Positions 9,479 through 18,714 of a stretch of 64,000 nt of DNA are shown here, piece by piece. This DNA is from Shewanella sp. UCD-KL12. GTDB lineage: Bacteria > Pseudomonadota > Gammaproteobacteria > Enterobacterales > Shewanellaceae. The notes under the pieces are model-generated. The model was not told the origin of the DNA. It did not search any database and saw nothing but the letters and a program-made list of their open reading frames with translations. Location of the stretch: assembly GCF_001957125.1 (NCBI RefSeq), contig NZ_MPHJ01000001.1, forward strand, positions 892,320 through 956,319. Reading direction: 5' to 3'. Numbering within the stretch: the first letter of the stretch is position 1; each line of letters opens with the position of its first letter. A program made the translations under genes and the position numbers.

Positions 9479-10423
9479 TTGGATAAGATTTTTGTAGATG
9501 AAGCTGTGACTGAGCTGCGCACAATCGGTGATATGTTGCGTTGGGGTGTGAGTCGTTTTAATGACGCGAATATCTATTACGGTCACGGGACCGATAATGC
9601 GTGGGATGAGGCTGTTGCCTTAGTATTTCATGCATTGCACCTACCAGAAGAGATTGGTCAGCAGGTAATACATTCAAATCTTACCAGCAGTGAAAAACAT
9701 AAAATTGTTGAATTGATCATCCGTCGTGTACGTGAGCGATTACCAGTTCCTTACCTGACAAACAAAGCTAGATTTGCCGGGCTTGAGTTTTTTGTCGATG
9801 AGCGCGTACTCGTGCCTCGCTCGCCAATTGCTGAGATGATAGCAAATCGCTTTAGCCCTTGGTTATACAACAAGCCTGTTAATCGCGTACTTGATCTGTG
9901 TACCGGCAGTGCCTGTATTGCTATTGCTTGTGCTTATGAATTTGAAGAAGCTGAAGTTGATGCACTGGATATCAGTGAAGATGCCCTAGATGTTGCGCAG
10001 ATCAATATTGAAAACCTCGGCGTGATGGATAGAGTATTTCCGATTGAATCTGATATCTTCTCTGCAATACCTAAAGGGCCGCATTACGATCTGATTGTCT
10101 CTAATCCTCCCTATGTCGATGCTGAAGATATCGATGATATGCCGGAAGAGTACCACCATGAGCCTGAAATCGGGCTAGGTTCGGGTCGTGATGGACTGGA
10201 TCTGACTAAGCGTATCTTGGCAAATGCAGCTGATTATATGACTGAAGATGGTTTACTCGTTGTTGAAGTTGGCAACTCTATGGTGCACTTAATAGAGCAG
10301 TTCCCTGACGTGCCTTTTACTTGGGTGTCGTTCGAAAACGGTGGTGATGGTGTGTTTGTGCTGACCCGTGATCAGCTTATTGAAAATGAATCTCTGTTTG
10401 TCATTTTCAAAGACAGTGAGTAA
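9479..10423 (+). CDS. prmB: Ribosomal protein uL3 glutamine N5-methyltransferase PrmB
   Basis: A 314-residue SAM-dependent enzyme that methylates a glutamine of ribosomal protein L3. The substrate-binding NPPY signature is in [12 protein letters not shown], and the SAM-binding motif I is in [14 protein letters not shown]. The N-terminus ([10 protein letters not shown], then MLRWGVSRF) matches E. coli PrmB. Translation starts at TTG 9479, supported by GGAG at 9469-9472 with a six-base spacer. Transcription most likely ends at the hairpin immediately downstream, before aroC. Confidence 0.95.
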   Translation: MDKIFVDEAVTELRTIGDMLRWGVSRFNDANIYYGHGTDNAWDEAVALVFHALHLPEEIGQQVIHSNLTSSEKHKIVELIIRRVRERLPVPYLTNKARFAGLEFFVDERVLVPRSPIAEMIANRFSPWLYNKPVNRVLDLCTGSACIAIACAYEFEEAEVDALDISEDALDVAQINIENLGVMDRVFPIESDIFSAIPKGPHYDLIVSNPPYVDAEDIDDMPEEYHHEPEIGLGSGRDGLDLTKRILANAADYMTEDGLLVVEVGNSMVHLIEQFPDVPFTWVSFENGGDGVFVLTRDQLIENESLFVIFKDSE

Positions 10424-10460
10424 CTAGTGCTTCAAATCGATCTGGTTCTGTTTTGTTGAT

Positions 10461-10493
10461 AAAAAAGGCTAACGCATAAGTTAGCCTTTTTTA
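10461..10493 (+). terminator. Rho-independent terminator after prmB
   Basis: AAAAAGGCTAAC and GTTAGCCTTTTT form a long stem around GCATAA, ending in a T run. The flanking A run means it could also work in reverse. Confidence 0.85.
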
Positions 10494-10582
10494 TCTCTGT
10501 CACTCTAGGCTTATTTGAGCTAATCTCAGCCTGTGTGCAAATTTAAGAGTATTTTTCAAACTAGTCAGAGGTTAAAGAACGG

Positions 10583-11677
10583 ATGTCCGGAAACAGTATT
10601 GGTCAGAATTTTGTGGTGACAACTTTTGGTGAAAGCCACGGTGTTGCTTTAGGTTGTATTATTGATGGCGTTCCGCCAGGGTTGGAGATTGACCAAGCCG
10701 ATATGCAACATGATCTTGACCGTCGTAGGCCTGGCACCTCTCGCTATACCACAGCAAGACGTGAAGCCGATGAAGTGCGTATTCTTTCAGGTGTATTTGA
10801 AGGAAAAACCACAGGTACTTCTATCGGTTTGATGATTGAAAATACCGACCAGCGCAGTAAAGATTACTCCAACATCAAAGATCTCTTTCGCCCAGGTCAT
10901 GCTGATTATACCTATCAGCAAAAGTATGGACTTAGAGACTACCGCGGTGGTGGTCGTTCATCTGCTCGTGAAACAGCGATGCGTGTTGCCGCTGGTGCAG
11001 TTGCCAAAAAGTATCTTAAGCAAGTTCATGGTATCGAGATTAATGGTTATCTCTCTCAACTCGGTCCTATTAAGGCTGAGAAAATAGATTTTGAGCAAGT
11101 TGAGCAAAATGCTTTTTTCTTCCCTGATGCTGATAAAATTGATGCACTCGACCAGTACATGCGCGACTTAATAAAGAGTGGCGATTCTATAGGGGCGAAA
11201 GTTTCCGTTGTTGCAACGGGTGTTCCTGTAGGCCTAGGCGAGCCAGTATTTGATAGGCTTGATGCTGAGATTGCCCATGCACTTATGGGGATCAATGCGG
11301 TCAAAGGTGTCGAAATAGGTGATGGCTTTGAAGTGGTTAACCAGAAGGGATCAGAGCACAGAGATCTGATGTCGCCTGAAGGATTCGCCTCTAATCATGC
11401 TGGTGGTATTCTTGGCGGCATATCTTCAGGCCAGCCTATTGTTGCTCATATTGCTATGAAGCCAACGTCGAGCATTAGCATCCCTGGTGAGAGCATGAAC
11501 GCTCAAGGTGAAACCGCTGAAGTTGTTACTAAAGGACGCCATGACCCATGTGTTGGTATCAGAGCTGTTCCAATTGCAGAAGCTATGCTTGCCATCGTGT
11601 TGATGGATCACCTCTTAAGACATAGAGCGCAAAATATGGATGTACAAAGCACGACACCACAAATTGGTATGCGCTAA
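10583..11677 (+). CDS. aroC: Chorismate synthase
   Basis: A 364-residue enzyme for the last common step of aromatic amino acid synthesis, converting EPSP (5-enolpyruvylshikimate-3-phosphate) to chorismate using reduced FMN. Family signatures are [18 protein letters not shown] at the N-terminus, RPGHADYTY and the glycine-rich [12 protein letters not shown]. The C-terminal [17 protein letters not shown] is also typical. The length is normal. It follows prmB but is separated from it by a terminator, so it probably has its own promoter in 10494-10582. Confidence 0.97.
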   Translation: MSGNSIGQNFVVTTFGESHGVALGCIIDGVPPGLEIDQADMQHDLDRRRPGTSRYTTARREADEVRILSGVFEGKTTGTSIGLMIENTDQRSKDYSNIKDLFRPGHADYTYQQKYGLRDYRGGGRSSARETAMRVAAGAVAKKYLKQVHGIEINGYLSQLGPIKAEKIDFEQVEQNAFFFPDADKIDALDQYMRDLIKSGDSIGAKVSVVATGVPVGLGEPVFDRLDAEIAHALMGINAVKGVEIGDGFEVVNQKGSEHRDLMSPEGFASNHAGGILGGISSGQPIVAHIAMKPTSSISIPGESMNAQGETAEVVTKGRHDPCVGIRAVPIAEAMLAIVLMDHLLRHRAQNMDVQSTTPQIGMR

Positions 11678-11705
11678 TCGATTAAGGTTCATTTTCGATG
11701 AGATA

Positions 11706-11728
11706 AGAGGCGCTTTAGCGCCTTTTTT
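11706..11728 (+). terminator. Rho-independent terminator after aroC
   Basis: AGGCGC-TTTA-GCGCCT followed by a T run, 30 bases after the aroC stop. Confidence 0.85.
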
Positions 11729-11788
11729 GTTGTGTGATAGACCTGCCTATAATGAATAAATTTTTACCTGATTATTCTTAAACTTCAC

Positions 11789-11817
11789 TTACGCTTTTAC
11801 TGACTTAGGCGTAAAAT
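11789..11817 (+). promoter_or_regulatory. Possible promoter of the MFS permease gene
   Basis: A good -10 box TAAAAT (11812-11817) has a weak -35 TTACGC 17 bases upstream. The start codon is 31 bases further on. The -35 match is poor, so this is tentative. Confidence 0.3.
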
Positions 11818-11848
11818 AGCGCCGTCCTCCCTTTTTTGATCAGTATTA

Positions 11849-13021
11849 ATGAAACCAAACTCCAATGTCAGTACGCAGTTGCGCTGGATAAGTGCCTGTT
11901 ACTTTTTCTTTTTTGCCATCCTAGGTGTGATGGTGCCTTACCTTGGAGTATTTTTCGAAAATCGCGGTTTTAATCCGCAAGAGATAGGTTTTTTGTTAGC
12001 CATTTTGATGGCTACACGCATTATTGCGCCCAATATTTGGGCTATGGTTGCCGACAAGACTGGTATGCGTTCACAGTTAGTCAAGTGGGGAGCGGCTGCT
12101 GCAGCCGTAAGTTATCTAAGCTTTTTCTATGATGGGAGCTTTACCTATCTGGCCATTAGCTTGTGTATCTATACCTTTTTCTGGAATGCCATCTTAGCTC
12201 AGTTGGAGGTGATCACCCTTGAGACGCTAGGAGAAAACACCTCTCGGTACGGGGCTATCCGTAGCTTTGGTAGTTTAGGTTATCTCGTCTTTGTCGTTGG
12301 GGTTGGATTTGCAATTAGTTTATGGGGGACAGAAATTCTTCCTTATGTGGGCATGTTGCTGTTTATTGGTTTACTGCTCAGTGCCTTGCCTTTGCCGTCC
12401 GACCGCGCTCAAGTAAAGTCCAAAGCGGATACCCCAAAACTGGTATTAGATAGGGGGATTGTCTGGTTTCTAATCTCGGCAATATTATTGCAGATGAGTG
12501 CAGGGCCATTTTATGGCTTCTTCGTACTTTATCTTAAACAGGCTGGCTATACCGAGGCGGTTGCTGGGATCTATGTCGCCTTTGGCGTGCTTGCAGAAAT
12601 ATTGATGTTTATGATCGCGCCCAAGTTACTCGGCCGCTTTGGTGTCAATCGCTTGCTCGTCGCAAGCCTAGGCTTTACTGGGATCCGCTGGCTGTTAATG
12701 GCCTATTGTGTCGATAGCTTTATCTGGCTTGGTGTTAGCCAACTATTGCATGCGTTCACTTTTGGTTTAGTGCATGCGGCGTCGATTCAGTTTATTCATA
12801 GTCGTTTTGATATTTCTCATCGAAGTAAAGGGCAAGCTCTTTATGCCAGTTTAAGTTTCGGTGTTGGCGGTGCGCTAGGTACCTGGTTGTGTGGCATGAT
12901 TTGGGGAGATGGCTCAAGCGCTTATCTCGCTTGGGTTGCTGCGGCAGTATGTGCTTTCTTAGCTATGCTAGCCATCTACTTTATTCCTAAGCCTGTTAAC
13001 ACTAAGCCACAAGTCGCTTAA
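11849..13021 (+). CDS. Major facilitator superfamily permease, HcaT / nucleoside-H+ symporter-like
   Basis: A 390-residue protein with about twelve hydrophobic segments. The N-terminal block (AILGVMVPYLGVFF, RGFNPQEIGFLLAILMATRII) and the WAMVADKTG loop are characteristic of the MFS_1-like / 3-phenylpropionate-permease (HcaT) group. Substrate cannot be told from sequence, and HcaT-like names are often transferred without proof. No ribosome site is obvious before the ATG. It is a single gene between the aroC terminator and a tandem-repeat spacer. Confidence 0.75.
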   Translation: MKPNSNVSTQLRWISACYFFFFAILGVMVPYLGVFFENRGFNPQEIGFLLAILMATRIIAPNIWAMVADKTGMRSQLVKWGAAAAAVSYLSFFYDGSFTYLAISLCIYTFFWNAILAQLEVITLETLGENTSRYGAIRSFGSLGYLVFVVGVGFAISLWGTEILPYVGMLLFIGLLLSALPLPSDRAQVKSKADTPKLVLDRGIVWFLISAILLQMSAGPFYGFFVLYLKQAGYTEAVAGIYVAFGVLAEILMFMIAPKLLGRFGVNRLLVASLGFTGIRWLLMAYCVDSFIWLGVSQLLHAFTFGLVHAASIQFIHSRFDISHRSKGQALYASLSFGVGGALGTWLCGMIWGDGSSAYLAWVAAAVCAFLAMLAIYFIPKPVNTKPQVA

Positions 13022-13081
13022 AATATGCCAAATTAATCGTGCTGAACCTAAAGCCGTAAATGCTCGGTATGGCAATTTGTA

Positions 13082-13151
13082 GATAGTAGTTTGCGAATAG
13101 TAGTTTGTGGGTAGTGCTTTGTGGATAGTGCTTTATGGATAGTGCTTTGCG
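13082..13151. repeat. Five tandem copies of a 14-bp unit
   Basis: Five adjacent 14-mers, consensus GATAGTGCTTTGTG: GATAGTAGTTTGCG, AATAGTAGTTTGTG, GGTAGTGCTTTGTG, GATAGTGCTTTATG and GATAGTGCTTTGCG. The array lies in the 161-base spacer before the COG3199 gene and ends 31 bases before its start. The unit is not a multiple of three and no gene covers it. Confidence 0.9.
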
Positions 13152-13182
13152 AAAGCCTTGTTATAGATAAAAAGGATAACAA

Positions 13183-14334
13183 ATGACAATTCGATTTCGT
13201 CTGGGCCTTATCATCAACCCTTTTGCTGGTTTGGGTGGTAGTGTGGCACTTAAAGGTAGTGACGGTGTCGCTGATGAAGCCTTATCCCGCGGTGCTAAGC
13301 CTAAGGCTCACTTGCGCATGCAACAAGCCCTAGAGGTCATTCTTCCTTACCAGAGCAAAATTGAAATTATTACCGCCTCAGGAGAAATGGGGGAGAGTCT
13401 TGCCAAATCGATGGGATTCGATGTTCGGGTCGTACATAAAGTAAAGGGTCGGAGCGAGGCCAGTGATACCCAAACAATGGCCAAGCACCTCTTAGATGAG
13501 TCACTCGATCTACTGCTGTTTGCTGGTGGTGATGGTACCGCCAGAGACATCTATTCGGTCGTCGATGAAAATATGCCTGTTCTGGGTGTGCCTGCTGGGG
13601 TCAAAATTCATTCTGGTGTTTATGGCATTACGCCACATGCATCAGGCATGGTGGTTAAGATGCTCCTCGATGGTGAACTCGTATCTTTGATGAGCGCCGA
13701 TGTGATGGATATCGACGAAGTCGCATTTAGGCAGGGGACAGTAAGAGCCAAGCGTTATGGTGAGATGTTAGTCCCTGCTGAGCCTAGATTTATTCAAGCG
13801 GTTAAGATGGGCGGCATTGAAAGTGATGAGCTCGTGCTGGCTGATATTGCCGCTGAAGTGATTGAGAATATGGAAGATGAGCTTTTTATCATGGGCTCTG
13901 GCAGTACTGTTGCAGCTGTAATGAGCGAGATGGGGCTGGAGAATACCTTGCTTGGCGTCGATCTCGTTCAGGAGCAACAAGTGATAGGAAGCGATCTCAG
14001 TGCTCAGCAATTACTCGCTATGACTCAAGAGTCTTGTGTTCAAGAAAGTTCAGTGAAATTAGTGATAACGCTTATTGGGGGGCAAGGACATATTTTAGGT
14101 CGTGGTAATCAGCAACTCTCGAGTGAGTTGATAAAACGAGTCGGCAAAGACAATATTATTATCCTAGCAACGAAAACTAAGCTAAAAGCACTTGAAGGCA
14201 GGCCATTAATTGTGGATAGTGGCGACCCAGAATTAGACAAAGACTTGTGTGGCTATTATCGAGTCGTCACAGGTTTTCATGATTATGTGATGTATCAGGT
14301 GGCAAACCCTGATCTGTCAATCAGTAATACCTAG
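13183..14334 (+). CDS. ATP-NAD kinase family protein (COG3199)
   Basis: A 383-residue protein related to NAD kinases and diacylglycerol-kinase-like folds. It has LGLIINPFAGLGG at the N-terminus, the nucleotide-binding FAGGDGTARD near residue 110 and LGVPAGVKIHSGVYG. These fit COG3199, a family whose substrate is not firmly established; it differs from the canonical NAD kinase NadK. The ATG has AAAGGA seven bases upstream. The gene leads a compact run with yfcL and the TrmH-family gene (31-base gap, then an overlap), suggesting an operon. Confidence 0.8.
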   Translation: MTIRFRLGLIINPFAGLGGSVALKGSDGVADEALSRGAKPKAHLRMQQALEVILPYQSKIEIITASGEMGESLAKSMGFDVRVVHKVKGRSEASDTQTMAKHLLDESLDLLLFAGGDGTARDIYSVVDENMPVLGVPAGVKIHSGVYGITPHASGMVVKMLLDGELVSLMSADVMDIDEVAFRQGTVRAKRYGEMLVPAEPRFIQAVKMGGIESDELVLADIAAEVIENMEDELFIMGSGSTVAAVMSEMGLENTLLGVDLVQEQQVIGSDLSAQQLLAMTQESCVQESSVKLVITLIGGQGHILGRGNQQLSSELIKRVGKDNIIILATKTKLKALEGRPLIVDSGDPELDKDLCGYYRVVTGFHDYVMYQVANPDLSISNT

Positions 14335-14365
14335 AAGTCATTGAGAAAGATTAAGCGGAGTAAGC

Positions 14366-14635
14366 ATGTTAGAGCAGTATGAAACAGCATTATATGAGTG
14401 GATCGAAGGCATAGTTGCTAAAGGTGATGAAGATGCATTGTTTGCCAGTGGTTACCTACAGGGACACTTTGCGGTAGCACTCTCTCAGTTAGAGGCTGAA
14501 ACTCAGCAGGATTTTGCCTCTTTAAGTGCCAAGATGGATGCTTGTCTTGAATTGGCTAAAAATGAATTAGAAGATGCCGATTATGCGTTGGTTGAGTCTG
14601 CGTGGCAGCAACTTAGTGAACGACTCAGCGCGTGA
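14366..14635 (+). CDS. yfcL: YfcL family protein
   Basis: An 89-residue acidic helical protein. The block ALFASGYLQGHFAVALSQLE matches E. coli YfcL (LFASGYLRGHL). The function is unknown. Its stop overlaps the start of the next gene in a GTGA arrangement, implying translational coupling. E. coli yfcL also sits near mnmC, fabB and aroC, so the neighbourhood is conserved. Confidence 0.85.
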   Translation: MLEQYETALYEWIEGIVAKGDEDALFASGYLQGHFAVALSQLEAETQQDFASLSAKMDACLELAKNELEDADYALVESAWQQLSERLSA

Positions 14636-15165
14636 GTGACAAGCCCAATACACTGGTCAAAATAGGCCTAGTCAATCCTAAAAGCCCTACCAATGTAGGC
14701 GGGGTGATGCGCGCGGCAGGTTGTTATCAGGCTGATGAGATCCTATACACTGGCAAACGTTATGCCCTTGCAGCTAAACATAGGGGCGAGCAATATAATA
14801 CTGACACCAAAAAAGCCAAGTTGCATATTCCGTTAACGGCCACCGATAATTTGCTCAATGCTCGTACGGATGGCGTTAAACTGGTTTGTGTGGATTTGGT
14901 TGAAGGCGCTGTGCCGCTGCCTGACTTCGATCACCCCGATAAAGCTATCTATGTGTTTGGGCCTGAAGACGGCACAATAGATCAAGACATTATCGATAGT
15001 GCCGATGCTGTGGTATATGTCCCCACTATCGGTTGTATGAATCTTGCTTCGTCGGTGAATGTCTTGCTGTATGACCGTATGGCTAAAACCGCTTCGCTTA
15101 AGGCGAGTGATGAGCTTATCCGTCAAAGCCGAGATACCAATAACAGGGTTAAAGTCAGAAGTTAA
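14632..15165 (+). CDS. TrmH-family (SpoU) RNA methyltransferase
   Basis: A 177-residue SPOUT-class methyltransferase that would transfer a methyl group from SAM to a ribose or base in RNA. Motifs are KIGLVNPKSPTNVGGVMRAA (motif 1) and, near the end, YVPTIGCMNLASSVNVLLYD (motif 3, the trefoil-knot SAM site). It is a minimal version without an extra RNA-binding domain. The RNA target is not identifiable. The start is a GTG overlapping the yfcL stop by four bases, and a strong hairpin follows. Confidence 0.85.
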   Translation: MSDKPNTLVKIGLVNPKSPTNVGGVMRAAGCYQADEILYTGKRYALAAKHRGEQYNTDTKKAKLHIPLTATDNLLNARTDGVKLVCVDLVEGAVPLPDFDHPDKAIYVFGPEDGTIDQDIIDSADAVVYVPTIGCMNLASSVNVLLYDRMAKTASLKASDELIRQSRDTNNRVKVRS

Positions 15166-15169
15166 AACT

Positions 15170-15206
15170 AAGAGTGAGAAGGATAGCCGCTATCCTCCTC
15201 ACTCTT
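15170..15206. terminator. Bidirectional hairpin between the convergent TrmH-family gene and mnmC
   Basis: AAGAGTGAG pairs with CTCACTCTT, and internally GGATAG pairs with CTATCC around CCG, giving an almost continuous stem. It lies exactly between convergent stop codons and probably serves both. Confidence 0.75.
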
Positions 15207-15208
15207 GT

Positions 15209-17221
15209 TTATAAGGCTTTGCCTTTTATCAGCTTGCGCATCCACATTCGATTGGGGTTGAGCAGGGCTAAGGTATCCTTATCTAGCGGGATGACTTCAC
15301 CACACAGCTGCGCAGCAAGTACTTCGGCAGCGAGTGGCCCTGAAGTGATGCCTCTTGAACCTAAACCGCCTAAGATAAATAAGCCCTTATAGGTTGGCGC
15401 AGGATTTCCCTTCCAAAAGAGTATGCTCTCTTTGGTATGCTGATGTTGCTGGTAGCTCTCAAGCAATTTATCAGTATCTGGTGCACAGCCCATCATAGGT
15501 GCATGATCTCTAGTCACCATTCGAACGCCAACTCTGGCACTATGACCACTAATATCGATATCATCAACCCAAGACTTATCGACGTAGCTGTGCTGCATCT
15601 TTTTAAAATTTTCTAACTGCTCGGTTGAAGAGTACGCTAAGGTTTTCGGGTCTTTGATATAACTCGCGCCGGTACAATGGAGCTGGTTGTTGCTTGGAGT
15701 CAAGTAGCCATGGGAACACAGTACAGTATCGAGCTTCGCTAACTCGTTGCGAGCTGGAACGTGGCTGACTTGCCCTCTGAAGCCCGTTGCGGGAAGGTGT
15801 TTAGATTGCTCAAACTGAGTTAAACCGTGGCCATTTGCTAGTACTAAGGTGGCGAAGGGGCCATGGACTATCTCATTACCGTCATTTTGAGGGGATTGAT
15901 AAAGATACCAATCGCCGTCTTGTTGTTCTATACGGTTTATATTGCAGTTAAACAATGCTCTGACGTCAGATAGCCTAGCAGCTTTATCGAACGCTGCTTG
16001 GGTGAATTGTGGAGGGCTTATCCAGCCACCAAGGGGGTAAAATACTCCCTCTTTATTGATATCTATGCCGGCAAGTTCAGAGCTTTCTTTAGCGGATACC
16101 CTATGTGCAATCTTCTCTGGCCAACCTTGAGAGGCAATAATCCGTTCAATCCGGGCACGACTACGCTCATCGTGACCAGTATGCAGAACACCGCAGAGCT
16201 CATGCGCAACACTAAAACCTTCATTAACCAAGGCGGTTAACCGTCTACGGCTAAACAATAGGCCTTGTTGATAGTATTGGCTTAGCGTGCCGTTATCTGG
16301 TGTCAGTAGTGGGTAAACAGCTCCCTGTTTGTTACCAGAAGCTTGCTGTGCAAAGCTGTTATCTTGGCAAAACAGCCTTACTGTCTTGTTTCTTTCAGCC
16401 AGAGACAGTGCTAGGTGGGTACTGGCTATGCCGCCGCCTATTATAGCAATGGCGCCATCTTGGGCTGGACTGAGTGGATAATGTTGGAATGTATTACTCT
16501 GGGCTTGCCTGAGGGCACTACGCTCTTGCAGTGCGATATGATCATTTGACCCGTCTGCGTTTACGGTACTATCAAGACCCGCCAGTGCAAAACCTGCCAT
16601 AGCAGCAATTTTTGCCTCAGCGCTGCTCACTAATACGCTATAAAGATTAGCCTTGTTACTGCTCAGCTTTGCCATCTGCCATAGCTGTGCTTCATTAAGT
16701 GGCTGAGCAGGACTATGATGCAGCCAGTGATCAATTAAGTGTGCTGCATGTGTGGGAGCAAAGGTGTTGCTTAAGCTTGAGTGTATATCACCAAGATATA
16801 GATCAATGACACAATCGCCTTGATTTAAAATCAATCTTTGACAGCCTGGTATAGTGACCAGTTCAGTATCTGATAACTGCTTAATCGCAGCATGCTTCTC
16901 AGCGTGTGACACAGAATTTTTTTGACTATTTAAAGGCGCTTTAAGTGCTAGATTGATCTTTGTTAGCGCTGAATAGTCAGCTTCAAAAACTTTGACATTA
17001 AGACGAGGCATAGCCTCAGACTTTTGCTGCAATAAGATGAGAGATAGCAGTTGCTGAACATCATCAAGACCAATTATGCCTAGTGATAAGCATTTATTTG
17101 TTGGATGTTTTTTGCCAATTTGCGCTATAAAAGAGTCAAAATGACCTGTTTTACCACTATTTACTGTTTTTTCTTCACGTTCTTTAGTCAATGAATTTAC
17201 TCTGTGTCTCACTTTAGGCAT
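15209..17221 (-). CDS. mnmC: MnmC: FAD oxidoreductase half intact, methyltransferase half degenerate
   Basis: A 670-residue protein of the bifunctional enzyme that completes the mnm5s2U modification of tRNA wobble uridine. The C-terminal oxidoreductase half looks complete: dinucleotide site AIIGGGIASTHLALSLAERN, QASGNKQGAVYPLL, LVLANGHGLTQF and the terminal LGSRGITSGPLAAEVLAAQL and LNPNRMWMRKL. The N-terminal half (residues 1 to about 240) aligns with the MnmD domain through PGCQRLILNQGDCVIDLYLG. It has lost the SAM motif GFGTGLNFL (here SLGIIGLDDV) and the DGFAPAKNPDMW motif (here DHWLHHSPAQPLNEAQLW). It likely performs only the oxidative demodification step. Start: the ATG at 17221 has AAGG seven bases upstream; an upstream TTG-type extension was rejected. 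It converges with the TrmH-family gene and is divergent from fabB. Confidence 0.9.
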   Translation of the reverse strand: MPKVRHRVNSLTKEREEKTVNSGKTGHFDSFIAQIGKKHPTNKCLSLGIIGLDDVQQLLSLILLQQKSEAMPRLNVKVFEADYSALTKINLALKAPLNSQKNSVSHAEKHAAIKQLSDTELVTIPGCQRLILNQGDCVIDLYLGDIHSSLSNTFAPTHAAHLIDHWLHHSPAQPLNEAQLWQMAKLSSNKANLYSVLVSSAEAKIAAMAGFALAGLDSTVNADGSNDHIALQERSALRQAQSNTFQHYPLSPAQDGAIAIIGGGIASTHLALSLAERNKTVRLFCQDNSFAQQASGNKQGAVYPLLTPDNGTLSQYYQQGLLFSRRRLTALVNEGFSVAHELCGVLHTGHDERSRARIERIIASQGWPEKIAHRVSAKESSELAGIDINKEGVFYPLGGWISPPQFTQAAFDKAARLSDVRALFNCNINRIEQQDGDWYLYQSPQNDGNEIVHGPFATLVLANGHGLTQFEQSKHLPATGFRGQVSHVPARNELAKLDTVLCSHGYLTPSNNQLHCTGASYIKDPKTLAYSSTEQLENFKKMQHSYVDKSWVDDIDISGHSARVGVRMVTRDHAPMMGCAPDTDKLLESYQQHQHTKESILFWKGNPAPTYKGLFILGGLGSRGITSGPLAAEVLAAQLCGEVIPLDKDTLALLNPNRMWMRKLIKGKAL

Positions 17222-17332
17222 TATTTTACCTTCGTTTATGGAAAGCTGACCACTTAATTGCACTAAAAGCGATATTATTGCCGCAGCAAATTGGTACTAG
17301 ACGTACTAAATGTACAGAATGGATAGTAAATA

Positions 17333-18544
17333 ATGAAAAGAGTCGTGATCACCGGACTTGGCGTAGTTTCAAGTATTGGTAACAATAAGCAAGAAGTCAC
17401 TGAGTCACTAAAAGCTGGCCGCAGTGGTATTACTCACTCAGAACAGTTTGAAGAGATGAAACTTCGCAGCCGTGTTTGGGGCGATATCAAGTTAGATCCA
17501 AAAGAGCATATTGATCGTAAAGCGCTTCGTTTTATGGGCAATGCTGCAGCTTATGCGTACATTGCGATGGCTGAAGCCATTGAAGATGCGGGTTTAACTG
17601 AAGAGCAATATTCTGACCCTCGTGTAGGTATTATTGCCGGTACTGGTGGAGCATCATCTGCTAACCAGGTACAAGCAGCAGATACACTACGTGAGAAAGG
17701 TGTAAAACGTGTAGGTCCGTACATCGTACCTCGTATTATGTCTAGCACCTCTAGCGCTTGTTTAGCGACGCCGTTTAAGATTAAAGGCATGAACTACTCA
17801 ATCAGTTCTGCTTGTGCAACCAGTGCACACTGTATCGGACACGCCGTTGAACTTATCCAGATGGGTAAGCAAGATATGGTGTTTGCAGGTGGCTCTGAAG
17901 AGGTTGATTGGACCCTAACTATGGGCTTCGATGCCATGGGTGCACTATCAACTAAGTATAATGACACGCCAGAAAAAGCGTCTCGTACCTATGATGCAGA
18001 CCGTGACGGTTTTGTTATTTCTGGTGGCGGCGGAATCGTGGTTGTCGAAGAGCTTGAGCATGCATTGGCTCGTGGCGCGAAAATCTATGCCGAAGTGGTA
18101 GGTTACGGTGCATCATCAGATGGCTACGACATGGTTGCACCATCAGGCGAAGGTGCGGTTCGTTGTATGCAGATGGCGCTTGCTGATGTTGATACGCCTG
18201 TTGATTACATCAACACCCACGGTACATCAACACCAGTTGGTGATACACGTGAGCTAGAAGCATTACGTGAAACATTCGGTGAAAATTTACCCGCTATCGC
18301 ATCAACTAAGTCTTTGACTGGTCATGCACTGGGTGCAGCGGGTGCTCATGAAGCTATCTACAGCTTGATCATGATGGAGCATAACTTCATCGCGCCAAGT
18401 ATCAATGTTGATAACTTAGATGAGAAAGCTCAAGGTATGCCAGTTGTTACTGAATACCGTGACGCTGAACTTAATACTGTAATGAGTAACAGTTTTGGTT
18501 TTGGTGGCACTAACGCTACTTTGGTAATGAAAAAATACAAGTAA
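17333..18544 (+). CDS. fabB: 3-oxoacyl-ACP synthase I (beta-ketoacyl-ACP synthase I)
   Basis: A 403-residue condensing enzyme that elongates acyl-ACP with malonyl-ACP and is needed for unsaturated fatty acid synthesis. The catalytic triad is visible: cysteine in [12 protein letters not shown] (about residue 163), histidine in [14 protein letters not shown] and histidine in [15 protein letters not shown]. The C-terminal [13 protein letters not shown] is typical. The upstream spacer shared with divergent mnmC contains several GTAC steps (17293-17313) that could belong to a fatty-acid regulator site, but no consensus could be confirmed. A strong terminator follows. Confidence 0.97.
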   Translation: MKRVVITGLGVVSSIGNNKQEVTESLKAGRSGITHSEQFEEMKLRSRVWGDIKLDPKEHIDRKALRFMGNAAAYAYIAMAEAIEDAGLTEEQYSDPRVGIIAGTGGASSANQVQAADTLREKGVKRVGPYIVPRIMSSTSSACLATPFKIKGMNYSISSACATSAHCIGHAVELIQMGKQDMVFAGGSEEVDWTLTMGFDAMGALSTKYNDTPEKASRTYDADRDGFVISGGGGIVVVEELEHALARGAKIYAEVVGYGASSDGYDMVAPSGEGAVRCMQMALADVDTPVDYINTHGTSTPVGDTRELEALRETFGENLPAIASTKSLTGHALGAAGAHEAIYSLIMMEHNFIAPSINVDNLDEKAQGMPVVTEYRDAELNTVMSNSFGFGGTNATLVMKKYK

Positions 18545-18575
18545 GAGTCAGTTTTAAGCTTACTTAGAAAATGTG

Positions 18576-18602
18576 AAAGGGAGCCTAGGCTCCCTTTTTT
18601 AT
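18576..18602 (+). terminator. Rho-independent terminator after fabB
   Basis: AGGGAGCC-TA-GGCTCCCT followed by six or more T. Confidence 0.9.
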
Positions 18603-18714
18603 GCCTGTCGAACTGAACAAATAAAAGGCTTCAATCTCCCTTAGCTGCATGTCTCTGTTAGATATCATATACTAGTGAGCATATACCTAATTCATCATCA
18701 ATATCGAGCGCACC

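Noticed and set aside
13082..13151. CRISPR-like array
   Set aside because: Units are 14 bases and directly adjacent, with no unique spacers.
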